From positions 25,082,728-25,146,727 of the forward strand of contig CM046354.1 in the NCBI GenBank assembly GCA_025403435.1: 64,000 nt of DNA, given 5' to 3'. A program made the position numbers and the translations under genes. The notes under the pieces are model-generated. The model had not been told where the DNA came from, ran no database searches, and saw only the letters and a list, made by a program, of their open reading frames with translations. The DNA comes from Artocarpus heterophyllus. Its lineage: Eukaryota; Streptophyta; Magnoliopsida; Rosales; Moraceae. This document shows, in pieces, positions 10,975 through 22,635 of the stretch. The number at the start of each line of letters is the position of its first letter. Positions within the stretch are counted from its first letter, which is position 1.

Positions 10975-12404
10975 CCGAGCCTTTGATGCTCGGCAAAACA
11001 TCCCTCTCGTAGTATGAAAATGTTGCTATGATAGTTCTTAAATAGTTATGTTTTTATTTCAGTTTTTAGTCTAGTTTCTTGTAAAATATTTCTCAGTTTA
11101 TGTTATAAAAATTATGCCCAATAATATCAATAGTATTTTATTAATTATGTCTTTCTAAATTCTTTTTAGCTGAGGGGAAAGGGGAAAATTCTGGCAAAAT
11201 TACCTTAAATATTTTTTGTTTTTCTTAGTTTTCTAAGCAGTTGTAATGCCAAAATATTTTCTTAGAAAACTTAGGATTTCAATATTTTCTTAGCTAGAAC
11301 TTTGCCAAAATTACGGTTTTGATTTATCGACGACATAAACTGGCATAGATAATGATTGGGAGGACCTTGATTACTCGTAGATAGAGAATGGCTCGGTAAA
11401 TGCTTAACTTGTTATCTTGATTGTTATTTTAGTTGGGTTATGTTGAAATACTGCCTATTTATTAAGTTGTGTTTTTGCTACATTATAGACATGGAATGGC
11501 ATAATAAATGCTTGCTAAATCTTGATTTATTGTCGACATAAGATGACATAGTGTATTCTTAAACCAACTAATAAATAAAAAGAGAAACTAAAATATATTT
11601 AAGATAATTGCTAAAACGGAACCTTTAAACCTCAGCCCTGTTATTATTGTTGTTTTACTTTTTTAAATTGTTGTTATTATTGTTGTTACTCTGCTTAAGT
11701 TATTTTAAATTATTTGCATGTCTTGTTATTAAAGTTCCAAATTATCAAAATTTAAAGATGAAAAATGTTGTAAAAATGTGTAAATATTGTTAAATATATT
11801 CTATGAATAATAAATATTAATCCTCAAATTTTTCAGCTTAAATAAAAAGAAAAAGTTAATATAATATATGTACTAGAACTGAATAAATCCTTCCTTGTGA
11901 GTTCGACCTCGGATTCACAGAGTAAGAATTACTTGAGACAACCTTATACTTGGGGTTATTTTAGAATGCGTTAATAGACGCGAGATCACTTATGTATGCC
12001 AAAAAGCTGTCGCAATTAGTGAAGAGAAGTAAGTAACGTTCTAGAAGGAGCTCAACCAATTGGCATTCTTTACTATTCTCTATCCTCAATTGAAGTGAGT
12101 GTAGGCTCACATCGTTCAGCTTTTCCCAAGTGACTCTCCTTCCAATCAGTAGAGAAATACCCAAAGTTATAATTCATGATTTGTGAATGATAGCTTTCTA
12201 GGGAGTTGTAGAGTCTCACTGATAGAGTCTCATTCTAGATTTCTTAACTAATCTAAATAATAATGAGACTCACTCCTCTTTTATAGAGGTTGGGCCTAAG
12301 AGTCAGTCCTTATCAGATAAGGCCTCAAAAATTTGAATTAGAATTAAATCCGGATCAATATCTGATAAAATCCGCATGAAAACACGTGATCCTTTTATCG
12401 CTCG

Positions 12405-12482
12405 ATCGGTAGGCCGAACTGGCAGATCGGCCTGTCGAACGTCCTTAATCGGTAGGCCGAATTTAAAGATCGACCTGCTGAA
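12405..12482 (-). repeat. Four-unit palindrome array in the older solo LTR
   Basis: Degenerate units (ATCGGTAGGCCGAA, ATCGGCCTGTCGAA and others) start at 12405, 12426, 12448 and 12469: intervals 21, 22, 21, identical to the young LTR although the units differ in sequence. Confidence 0.75.
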
Positions 12483-13917
12483 CCTCTGATAAAAGATCCC
12501 TACGAATCTTTATTTCCCACCCAAGATTCTTAGGATAGAGCCTCAGTTTTAATTCAAATAACCGAATAGAGAAGTTATCTGATTAAAACAGTCATATCTA
12601 GATAATCTCTAGAAAAATAAATATTCCTGATAATTCAAAAATTTTATCTTGAATTAATTCAAAATTCATCCAAACGATAAGCAAACATGAATTATCTGAT
12701 CCCGATAATTCAACAAGTTTATCTTGAATTAATTTTATAACAAAATTAATTCAACCAATAAACAAACATGAATTATCTGATTTTATCGTATTTTAGTCAA
12801 TCTGATAAACTTGACATAAGTCACCAATTATTGGAAAAACACGCCATATCGTTATAGGATTTTTTATCAGCTAGCAAAGGGGACCTAATGGACCTATATA
12901 GTTCAAGCTCCCGTAATTATGAAACCCAATATCCCAAATATAAATTTCATAATTTTCAACCCCAACACTACTCCACTAAAAGCTTGGAGCTGCATTCTTG
13001 AACTATATAGAATTACGAAGCCCATATAGCTAAGTCTCCATGACATATTATAATGTATCGTATCCTCAAAAGATTATCCATAACCGGTTTAAGGACAAGT
13101 TCTGTCTTACCTTCCCAATTATTTTTATCTTACATTCTATTATATCACCATCAGAAAACTTACCATCTAAAGATGGTATACCATTTGGTTACACCTATGT
13201 ATCTAAATGGTTACGCACTTTAGTTTTTCAATTATAGGATAACGCATATAAGAGGATATCACTACTCCTAAAGAGGAGCTATGGATTTCATATCTATGAA
13301 TAACAGGTCTACATTATCAAGAGTCATGCCTCCAATGTACCGACATGCGTACCACTATTAAAATATGGATATCACCCATTAGTATAACAAAAGACATAAG
13401 TCAAGACAATGGGCCCACTATCTATCTCAAGATTAAGATGCAATACAAATGATTGTCTAAAATGAATCTATTTGCCGAGATAAAATTATTAATTCAAATC
13501 AATTCACTTTATGTCCCGATCCAACACATCATCACCTATGACAATGTGCCAATGTTTCTATTCACGAAATCCACTTATGATGGTCAAGACAAATCATCTC
13601 CCAATAGGGATATACACAACATAGCAATCTTTGCATGAATAAAGCACCCAACTTTATTCCCCCCATTGCGGATCTTATGATTTAGACCATTACCTTAAGA
13701 ATCGTGTCTTCCGCATAATCTGTGCATCATATCCCAATTCTTAAAGGTTTAGACTGACAGTCTCAGACTATTATTTGCTTAACATACATTCAACAAATAT
13801 GAATGTAAAGAGGACAAGATTTAGTATATGAATGATAATTAAATTCTTTATTGATAAAAGTTTCTCCAAAAACATGTTGTATTTTTACTCCTTAAGCCAT
13901 ACACGTCTAGCATCGGG

Positions 13918-14432
13918 TGAGAATTTAACACCTTTAGGATACACTGATTTAGATTTCAATTCTGTCCAAATTCAAGGAGATCAAGTTCTGGTTTTGTGTT
14001 TACTTTGGACAGCGGTGCCATTGTTTGGAGAAGTGTAAAGCAAGGTTGCACTTCAAATTTAACAATAGAAGCCAAGTATGTGGCAGCTAGTGATGCTTCG
14101 AAAAAAGCAGTATGGCTCTACAAGTTCCTTGGGGATCTTGAGGTAGTTCTTGGCAAGGATAAGGCGGTATCGCTGTATTATGATAACACTATAGTGATAG
14201 CTAATGCTAAAGAACCAAGATTTCATAAGAAGAGTAAGCATATTCATTGAAAGTGTCATGTAATAAAGGACTTCATTGAGGGTGGGCATGTTGTTGTATG
14301 TAAAATCATATCTGAGTACAATTTAGCAAATCCAATCATTAAGACACTAATGGCGAGGGTTTTCGAGAGGCATGTAGAAGTTATAGGGATGCGTGATGTC
14401 TCACATTTACTCACTTAGTGCAAGTGGGTGAT
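13918..14432 (+). pseudogene. Copia RNase H domain remnant (old element, right piece)
   Basis: The plus-strand translation keeps RNase H wording ([47 protein letters not shown]), with frameshifts near 13990 and a stop after KHIH. It continues the fragment at 1-50 across the insertion 51-13912. It ends with the tract CAAGTGGGTGAT, a decayed polypurine tract, directly before the LTR at 14433. It belongs to the same family as the Copia copies at 986-10651 and 22252-32356 but is much more diverged. Confidence 0.8.
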
Positions 14433-16961
14433 TATTAGACATGTATGCCCTAAGGAGTAAAATATTGTAATATGTTTTTGGAGACATTTTTTCAACCAAG
14501 AATTTATTTATTATTCATTTATCAAATGTTGTCCTTTTTACGTTCATATTTGTCAAATGTGTGATAAGCAAATAAAAGTCTAGGACTGTCGGTCTAAACC
14601 TTTAAGAATCAGACATATGATGGACAAATTATATGAAAGGCATGATTCTAAAGGTGATGGTCTAAATCATAAGATTCACAATGGAGGGAATAAAGTTAGG
14701 CACTTTATTCATGGTAAGATTGTTATGTTATCTATATCCCTAACAAAAGATGGCTTATCTTGACCATCGGAGTTGGACTCTGCAAGTAGAAACATTGGTA
14801 CATTGTCATAGGTTACGATGTATTAAATCAGGACATAAAATGGAATTGATTTAGATTAATAATTCTATATGTACAAATCAATTTACTTTAGATAATCATA
14901 TGTGTTGTTTCTTAATCTTGAAATGACTAATAGGCCCGTTATCTTATCTTATGTCTTTCAATGTACCAAAGGGTGATATCTTAACTTTGAGATGGTACAC
15001 ATACCGGTATGTTAGAGACATGACTCTTGATAGCGTAGACCTATTATTCATAGATATGGAATTCATAGCTCCATTGGTGGAGTCAATGATATTCTCTTAT
15101 ATGCGTTATCCTGTAACTGGAAAGCTAGAGTGCTTAACCATTTCAATGCATAGGTGTAACCAAATGGCATATTGTTCTTGGATGGTAAGTTTTCCAATGG
15201 TGGGATAATAAAACGTAAGATACAAATAATCGGGAAGGTAAGATAAAATTTATCCTTAAGCTGATTTTGGCTCTCTTATGGGGATAAGACACATTATGAT
15301 ATATCATGGACACTTAGTTAATTTGGGGCTTTGTAATTTTATATAGTTCGAGAGTGTAGCTCTAAGCTTTTAATAGAGTGGCGTTAGAGTTGATAATTAT
15401 AAAATGTGTATATGGGATATTATATTTTATAATTGTTGGAGCTTAAACTATATAGGTCCATATGGTCCCCTTTGCTAGCTCATAATAAATCATGTAACGA
15501 TATGATGTGCTTTTTCAATAAATTGGTAACTTATGTTAAATTATTAGATTTGCTAAATTTTGATAGGATTAGATAATTCATGTCTGTTTGTTGGTTGAAT
15601 TAATTCAAGCTAAACTTTTTGAATTATCAAGAATATTTATTTTCCTTGATATTATCCAGATATGACTGTTTTAATCAAATTTTAATCAAATAACTTCACT
15701 ATTGGGTTATTTGAATTAAAACTAAGGCTCTATTCAAAGAATCTTGGGTAGGAAACAAAAGATTTTTAGGGATCATATTATTGCAAGTTTGGCTGGCTAA
15801 TCCGTTAGTTCGACCTACTAATGGAGTAAGTTTAGCAGACTGATCTGTTAGTTTGGCCTACCGATTTAACGATAATCTGATTACCCATTTTTGACATGAT
15901 TTTGTCAGATTTTGATCCAAATTCAAATTATAGTTCAAGAGTGTAGCTCAAAGCTTTTAGTTGTATAGCTTTATTGTTGATAATTATAGAATATACGTAT
16001 TGGGGATATGTTTTTTTTATAACTATAGAAGCTTGATCTATATATGTCCACCAGGTCTCCTGTGCTAACTCATAATATTTCCTGTAATGATATTGCATGT
16101 TTTTTCTATAGATTGATAACCTATGTTATTTATTAAATTGGCTAAAATTTGATAAATTGGATTTAATAATTCATATTGGTTTATTGGTTGAATTAATTTT
16201 ATGAATTAATTCAAGATAAACATGTTGAATTATTTAGATAATATTTTATTTGTAAGTGTTATCTATATATGACTATTTTAATTCAATAGCTTTTCTATTG
16301 GGTTATTTGAATTAAAATTAAGGCTCTATAAAGGATACCTAGGTATATAAGATAGGATTTATTCAATTGGTTAAGAATGGGTCAATTAGATCAGCTTGAG
16401 AAGTTTGAATTCGATTCGAACTCCGAGGTGTGGTCGATCGTGCCTTTATATCGTGGTCAACTACAGCTAGTAACAGAAAATGCGTTCACGCATTTTTCAA
16501 TTAGAAATTGATACAAACTTGAATTTTGAAGCCAAATTTGATAAGGTTTAACCCCCAGATCTGACCACTATAAAATGAAAGCTATTTTTCATTGTTATTT
16601 ATATCATTTGAGAAGCATTGAGTGAATACTCTAGTGAGAGAAACTCTGAAACTCTCAAAGAACTATTGTTCAACATTTAGAATCTTATCTCTTGGTTTTC
16701 TCAAGTGGTTGAAAAGAGAGTCACCAGAGGAAGAATGTATAATGTGCGACCACCTGCACTCCAATCGTGGATAAAGAATAACAAAGAAGACCAGTTGGTT
16801 TAGGGAAGGTTCTTCTTTTCTCGGTTTTCCATAGACTTTAGCATACAAAACAGGTACGCAAGATCTGTTATTAATTTATGTACTTAATATGTTAAACTTA
16901 TTATTTGGAAAAGACTTTGATTTAAAATTTTTAAAATTCCGCTGCATATCGTTTTCCAACA
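14433..16961 (+). mobile_element. 3' LTR of the old Copia element, with internal duplication
   Basis: The start TATTAGACATG (TGTT decayed to TATT) and the end TTTTCCAACA match the family LTR termini. It is 2.53 kb against about 2.03 kb for the family, because an internal segment of roughly 590 bp is repeated in tandem (units from about 15342 and about 15930). Divergence from the young LTRs is high. The next base, 16962, is Gypsy tail sequence. The LTR keeps a degenerate four-unit palindrome array at 15788-15866. Confidence 0.8.
15788..15866 (+). repeat. Degenerate four-unit palindrome array in the oldest LTR
   Basis: Units decayed to forms such as TTCGACCTACTAA and TTTGGCCTACCGA start near 15788, 15809, 15831 and 15852. 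Most CpG sites have become TpG or CpA, but the 21-22 bp spacing remains. Confidence 0.6.
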
Positions 16962-18559
16962 ATCACACCTCAAACTTACTATTTTGCTAGTCCTCAAGCA
17001 AAAACAAAGAGCGAAAAGACAAATACCTAAAAAGGAGTAATGATTTAGTTTTAAGTTAAACAACCATCCTCAAAGATTACACAGACCTAATAACTCAAGA
17101 AAAACTCAAATCACTGAAAATGACTAGAATTTCAATCTAAGTGCTAGCCTTATCTCATCTAAAATTCCTCATGTGTGTGTGGGTAGCCAATTTCTACTTA
17201 ACCATTCCCACTCAGATCAATTTATACAAACAAATGAATTAGATTAGATCTCTTAAATAAAGAAATTTATCAATTCCATAGGATTGCTTTCCATGTCACT
17301 CTCCACTAATGTAGATTAATACATTAGCAAGGATTAATAAGACTTTATTAAGCTTGTAGCCTATGGCTAAGGTGGAATATAGGATTAAAATGTAACTCAA
17401 AACACCCTAAAAATGCCAATTACTCTTGGACCTTGTATTAAGCTCTATTCACACTATAAGTACATCTCTCGAAAATAAAATTTCTCTTGTCATCCACTTT
17501 TATTTTGATTTCTTCTTTTTTTCTTTTTTTTGTTTCTTTTTTTTTTTACGGGAACTATGCCCCTAAATTTATTTCTTTTGTATTTATGAATATGAGCATG
17601 AAAATGGATGTAGCACTCTTCTTTTGATTTTTTTTTTTTAAATTTTCTTCCTTTTTTTTTTCTTCTTTTGTGAAAATGAACAAAATGACTTTGCACCACT
17701 ACCCTTCCTCCTATATGCAAACATAGCTTAAAATGTGTCCTAAAATAACCAACATGCTTATAAGGTGAAAAATTAGAAGTTGAAAATCATTTAAAGGTTA
17801 AAATAGAAGTAAAAATTATGGGTAACAATGACAAAGGCTTAATCATGCTAAATAAGATGACTAGAGATAAAATATATATAAAGATAGGCTCGAAAGACTC
17901 AAACAGTCCAAAAATGGCCTAATCATGTCCTGAGTGATGGATTTAGGATTTTGCCTCAAGTGATAATCAAACAAGTTCCACAATTCAATGAGATCATAGA
18001 AAGACACTCAATTCACATAAACTTTCTCTAAGCATAGAAAAATAACTAAATGAATATGGTTATGTGCTCAAAATGGTAAAGAATCATAAGAAAAATAGAA
18101 AGCAACACAAGAATCAAGCATGCAGACAAAAAACAATGATCATCATTTGCCAAGAATTATTATCAAATAAAGCACATCTTATCATTGGCTTTCACTCTTT
18201 AAAATTAAGCATTACACAAAAACACTAAACAAAAACACAAACAAACACAAAAACAATATTTTATCTCCCCTCCCCAACTTAAAATCAACATTGACCTCAA
18301 TGTAAGGAAACAAAGAAAAGAGAAGGCAAATAAAACTTCCCTGACATGTGAACGAGTTGAACTGCTCCTCCTCTTCCTTTATTCTTTACAACTTCTTTTG
18401 GTTGGAATTATTTTTAGGGTCCTTTTTCATGCGATGAGAAACCTAAGAAAGAAAAAGAAGGCATCATGTTTAAGGGTCTAAAATCAAACAACCTAAATAA
18501 ACAAAAACAAAAGCCAAAATAAAATAACAAAAGAAATAAGAGATAGAGTTTAGAATGCT
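16962..18559 (-). mobile_element. Noncoding 3' tail of the Gypsy element
   Basis: No gene is seen. On the minus strand this stretch has the phrases typical of the long noncoding tail downstream of integrase in Athila/Tat elements, such as TTGAGGTCAATGTTGA followed by TTTAAGTTGGGGAG (about 18303-18268) and CTTGAGGACTAGCAAAATAG near 17000. It includes T-rich tracts (17510-17545, 17620-17665). It begins directly after the old Copia LTR that ends at 16961, so the Copia inserted into this tail. Confidence 0.6.
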
Positions 18560-18940
18560 AGGGTGGCCTCCCAATAAGCACTTGGTTTTTAGTTATTAGC
18601 CTAGCTTTCTCCTTCCTTCAATATTCGCCCTTTCTATTATCAATAGACCATCCCATTGCAAGTTTGTACTTGTTGTTGCCTTTCTCCCGATAGTCTTCAT
18701 GAATTTTATCTCCATGTATTCCACTCACATCAGTATGGTGGAATCAAGTTGATGGCGGTCTTGATGATTCGATCTCCAAGTCTTTGAACTTAGCCTTCTT
18801 CCCTTTGTGCTTGATCCACTTTTTCACTTTGATGGCATGCAGTGGGCTCTTGTGGATTGTTGGGTGTCTTGAAAACTCTAAAAGCCACTTTTTCATCTTC
18901 CACACCCAAGCTTAGCTCCCCCTTTAGCACATCAATCATG
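18560..18940 (-). pseudogene. Gypsy protease C-terminus joined to post-integrase-type sequence
   Basis: The minus strand reads MIDVLKGELSLGVEDEKVAF then RVFKTPNNPQEPTAC, the end of a Gypsy protease. Within about 300 bp it passes into a segment with GGGAGGCCACCC (about 18564-18575), a wording common after integrase in Athila/Tat elements. RT, RNase H and integrase are therefore missing, which indicates an internal deletion. The exact deletion point is not visible. Confidence 0.55.
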
Positions 18941-19532
18941 AGAGTCATGCCTCCAATGTACCGGCATGCATACCACTATAGAGATGTGGGAGTCACCCAT
19001 TGGTACATCAAAAGACACAAGTCGAGACAACGGGCCCACTATTCATCTCAGGATTAAGATACAATACAAATGACTGTCTAAAGTAAATCTATTTGCCAAG
19101 ACAGAATTATTAATCCAAATCAATTCACCTTATGTCCCGATCCAACACATCGTCACCTATGACAATGTACCAATGTTTCTATTCACGGAGTCCAACTCCG
19201 ATGGCCAGGACAAACCATCTCCCAAAAGGGATATAGACAACATAACAATCTTTACATGAATAAAGCGTCCAACTTTATTCCCTTGATTACGGATCATATG
19301 TTTTAGACCGTCACCTTAAGAATCGTGTCTTCCGCATAATCAGTCCATCATATGCCTAATTCTTAAGGTTTAGACTGACAGTCTCAGACAACCGTTTGCT
19401 TATCATACATTCAACAAATATGAACGTAAATAGGACAAGATTTGGAATATATAAAAGAATAAATTCTTTATCGATAAAAATGTCTCTAAAAATGTATTAC
19501 ATTTTTATTCCTTAGGGCATACATGTCTAACA
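18941..19532 (-). mobile_element. First ~590 bp of a Copia LTR, inverted
   Basis: Reverse complement of LTR positions 1 to about 590 (LTR start TGTTAGACATG at 19532). It belongs with 19783-20851 and 34016-34349, which carry the rest of the same LTR in plus orientation. About 19 bp of LTR are missing at the inversion breakpoint. Confidence 0.8.
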
Positions 19533-19782
19533 TTAGGTGCAAGTGTGTATTTAATGCCATATTCTCTATTTCAAAAGTTGGGATTAGGGGAAGTTAATCC
19601 CACTGTCATGTATCTGCAACTTGATGATCATTCCATCCTATATCTAAAGGGTATGTTGTAAGTTGTGCTTGTCAAGGTTTGTAATTTGATTCTTCCAGCA
19701 AATTTCTTAATATTGGACATAGAGGGATATCATGAGATTCCTTTGATTCTTGGCCAACTATTCATAACCAACAGTCATGTTC
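19533..19782 (+). pseudogene. Inverted piece of the Gypsy protease
   Basis: The plus-strand translation begins LGASVYLMPYSLFQKLGLGE and ends EIPLILGQLFI, the body of a retropepsin. It continues the minus-strand protease that stops at 34350, but lies in the opposite orientation. The remaining protease C-terminus (DVLKGELSLGVEDE) is at 18940-18850 on the minus strand. This fits a roughly 0.84-kb inversion covering 18941-19782. A stop interrupts the frame in the middle. Confidence 0.7.
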
Positions 19783-20611
19783 ATTCATAGATATGGAATC
19801 CATAGCTCCTCTTTAGGAGTAATGATATCCTCTCATATGCGTTGTCCTATAATTGGAAAACTGGAGCGCTCAACCATTTGGATACATAGGTGTAACCGAA
19901 TGGTATACTATCTTTGGATGGTAAGTTTTCTAATGGTGAGACAATAGAACGTAAGATAAAAATAATCAGGAAGGTAAGACATAACTTGTCCTTAAGCCGA
20001 TTATGGATGATCATATGGGGATACGATACACTATGATATGTCATAGAGACTTAGCTACACGAGCTTCGTAATTCTATAAAGTTTGAGAGTGCAGCTCCAA
20101 GCTTTTAGTGGAGTAGCGTTGGAGTTGATAATTGTGAAATGTATATCTGGGATATTGGGTTTCATAATTATAATGAGCTTGAACTTTATAGGTCCATTTT
20201 GGTCCCCTTTGCTAGCTCACAAAATCCTGTAACGACACGGCGTGCTTTTCCAATAATTGGTGACTTATGTCGGATTTATCAGATTGGTTTAAAATTTGTA
20301 AGAATCAAATAATTCATGTCTGTTTATCGGTTGAATTAATTTTGTAAGAAATTAGTTCAAGATAAACTTGTTGAATTATTGCGATCAGATAATTCTTGTC
20401 TGTTTGTTGGTTGTTTTAATTTTGGACAAAATTAGAACAAGATAAACTTGTAGAATTACTGTGAATTGATTTATTTTCTTAGATATTATCTTGATAAAGT
20501 TTGTTTTGATCAGATAACTTCTCTATTGGGTTATTTGAATCAAAACTGAGATTTTATCCTTTAGAATCTCGGGTGAAAAATAAAAGATTCGCAGAGATTT
20601 TTTCTCGGGAG

Positions 20612-20667
20612 ATCGGCCTGCCGGATGACGTGTTCGGCCTGCCTATCAGAGTGTTCGGCTTGCCGAT
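20612..20667 (+). repeat. Three-unit palindrome array in the split solo LTR
   Basis: Units start at 20612, 20633 and 20654, with 21-bp spacing; cores GGCCTGCC (twice) and GGCTTGCC. Confidence 0.75.
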
Positions 20668-21121
20668 CAGCGGAGATAAGATTACGCGTTTTCACGCGGA
20701 TCTTATCAGATATTGATCCAAACTTGATTCTGTTTCGAGTTTTTGAGACCTAATCTGATATGGACTGACCCCAGGACCAATAGGTATAAAAAGGGAGTGA
20801 GTCTCATGATTTACTTAGATCAATTTGAGAGATTAAGAGTGATACTCTTCTTGTAACACCCGCCTATTTCATGTAACGAACCACGTTAAGTTAGTAACAT
20901 TAATAAGGAATGTTATTAATAGTAACGTTATATGATATGATATGTGATGTGCATGTTACTAACTTCTTATGTCAAGTTTTGTGACAGGTGACGACCGCAT
21001 GGGATCGTTGTGCTCTGGTGTTCATGTGAAATTCTAAGCATATGTTTATTTGTGATGCAATATATGATTATTTATGATGCAATGATGTATGAATGTTTTA
21101 TGTTATGGCATTTAATGACAG

Positions 21122-21249
21122 ATCGACAGGCCAAACTTTTAAGCTCGGCAGGACGAACTTCTTACCTGAGAACGGCAGGCCGAAGAACCCTACCGGCAGG
21201 CCGAACTTGCTGGAACCGGCAGGCCGAAGGGGAAAACCGGCAGGCCGAA
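21122..21249 (+). repeat. Six-unit palindrome array in chromovirus-like solo LTR 1
   Basis: Units of the type ACCGGCAGGCCGAA start at 21122, 21144, 21171, 21192, 21215 and 21236: intervals 22, 27, 21, 23 and 21. The motif and spacing match the Copia arrays although the surrounding LTR is unrelated. Confidence 0.8.
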
Positions 21250-22251
21250 CATGGTTGACGAGTAGTCAGCAGAAATCTCTCCAAAATTATGGCTGAGTTA
21301 ATTACATTAATTGGGAGAATTAATGTGATTGATTGGCATAATAATGGAATGTTTTTATCAGTTAAGGAAATTAAAGGATTTGACTTGTATTAATTTGTAT
21401 AATTTTAAGAGGTTTCCTATTTTAAGAGGGCAAATTATGGTAGGATTGATGAAGTGATTTGACTTTCCTTTTCTTTCTCTTCTTTCCTTCCACGCCAACA
21501 GCCCTTAACAGTCAGAATTTTCTGACTTAATGAAGGGAATTGAATTCCCATAATGGTGTTTATTACGTTAAAAATTTTAACGTTTCTTTTTTATTATTAT
21601 TTTCTCTCCTCTCACGCTTTCTCTCTCAAAGAAAAAGAAAAAAATTTCTGAGACGTTCTTTCATTTCTCTTCCCCTTCTCTTCCTCACAAAATTTTTCTC
21701 TCTCTCCCACGAAAAATTTTCTGAGTATATTGAAAGAAAAAGTTTTGTTTCGTTGGTGAAATCAAGGGGTTTTGAGAAGATATTTCCAGGTATGAATTCG
21801 GTTTTTGGTATTTTTTTGAAAAGAAATTCTTTTCCTTGTTAGGTATTGTATTTTGTCTCGACATTTTTTATATGATGTTATGTATATGTTATGTGATGCT
21901 TTTCTAAGTTTCATGTCATTTCAATGTTTTAATGAAAAATGATATTTCTGTCTTCTACCCCTCACAGTGATATGTTACTGTATAATTTTGAAAGTATGAA
22001 AAATATAATGATTATCCAAGGGGTAAAAATGACGTTTTCATGAAAAATTGTTATAATATGCATATGTATGAGTATGATAGATGAATGTGTTTTATTTATA
22101 TGTTATGAAATTTTTATGGGAATTCATTTAGAAAAATGTTTTAATAAATGTATTTCTGGATTTTTTTTTATGAAATGTTATGTATGTTTAAAAGATTTTA
22201 TGATAATAAAATAATTTCATGCATGATAATATGATGCTTGTATGAAGTTTT

Positions 22252-22635
22252 TGTTGGAAACAAAGTACGCAGCGGAATTTTTAAAATTTTTACAAAATTC
22301 TTACAAATTAAAAATTAAATAATAATTCCTAGACGGAGATGATAGTCCGCCATCTAATTACATGAAAAACCTAGATACACATTCTAACCTCTAAGGAACC
22401 ATAACTGGTATTAATTAATTAATAAATAATTAAACAACAATTTAATCAACCATAATTAATTAATAAACATTCACCATATAATCCATGACAACATATATAT
22501 TATATAGAAACCTAGAGTGCCATCTCTCTATAAAATTTAATTCAAGCATTGGAGAGATTAAGATCACAAAATTTATGCATATAACATGATCACAAACTTG
22601 CAAATTTATGTAAAAACCTCGGCTCTGATACCAAT
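22252..22635 (-). repeat. Leader fragment fused to a 40-bp LTR end
   Basis: 22252-22291 equals the terminal 40 bp of the family LTR; 22292-22635 equals the leader next to the primer-binding site (compare 3020-3363 reversed, and 29981-30324). The primer-binding site GCTCTGATACCA is seen at 22622-22633. The junction is in an A/T run, and the rest of the internal region and LTR is missing. Confidence 0.9.

Larger units (their letters stand above)
161..11988 (+). mobile_element. Solo-LTR-like unit (TGAT...ATCA), split by the full-length Copia
   Basis: Pieces 161-985 and 10652-11988 (about 2.16 kb in total) interrupt the minus-strand Copia LTR. The unit begins TGATGAAAC and ends GCGAGATCA; flanks CCTA (157-160) and CTTA (11989-11992) may be a decayed target duplication. 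A TATA-like box is present at 10967. The last 120 bp (TGTGAGTTCGACCTCGG, then ACTTGGGGTTATTTTAGA) resemble the 3' end of LTRs in Athila/Tat elements. No coding sequence is seen. Calling it a solo LTR is inference from termini and context. Confidence 0.55.
51..13912 (-). mobile_element. Copia-family solo LTR, minus orientation, split by a later insertion
   Basis: Pieces 51-160 and 11989-13912 add up to 2034 bp, exactly the length of the intact family LTR at 986-3019. The ends are TGTTGG...TCTAGCA (reverse complement of TGTTAGA...CCAACA). The direct repeat TCGGG flanks it at 46-50 and 13913-13917, so it is a solo LTR left after LTR-LTR recombination, inserted in the RNase H region of the older Copia. 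Its palindrome array is at 12405-12482. Confidence 0.85.
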
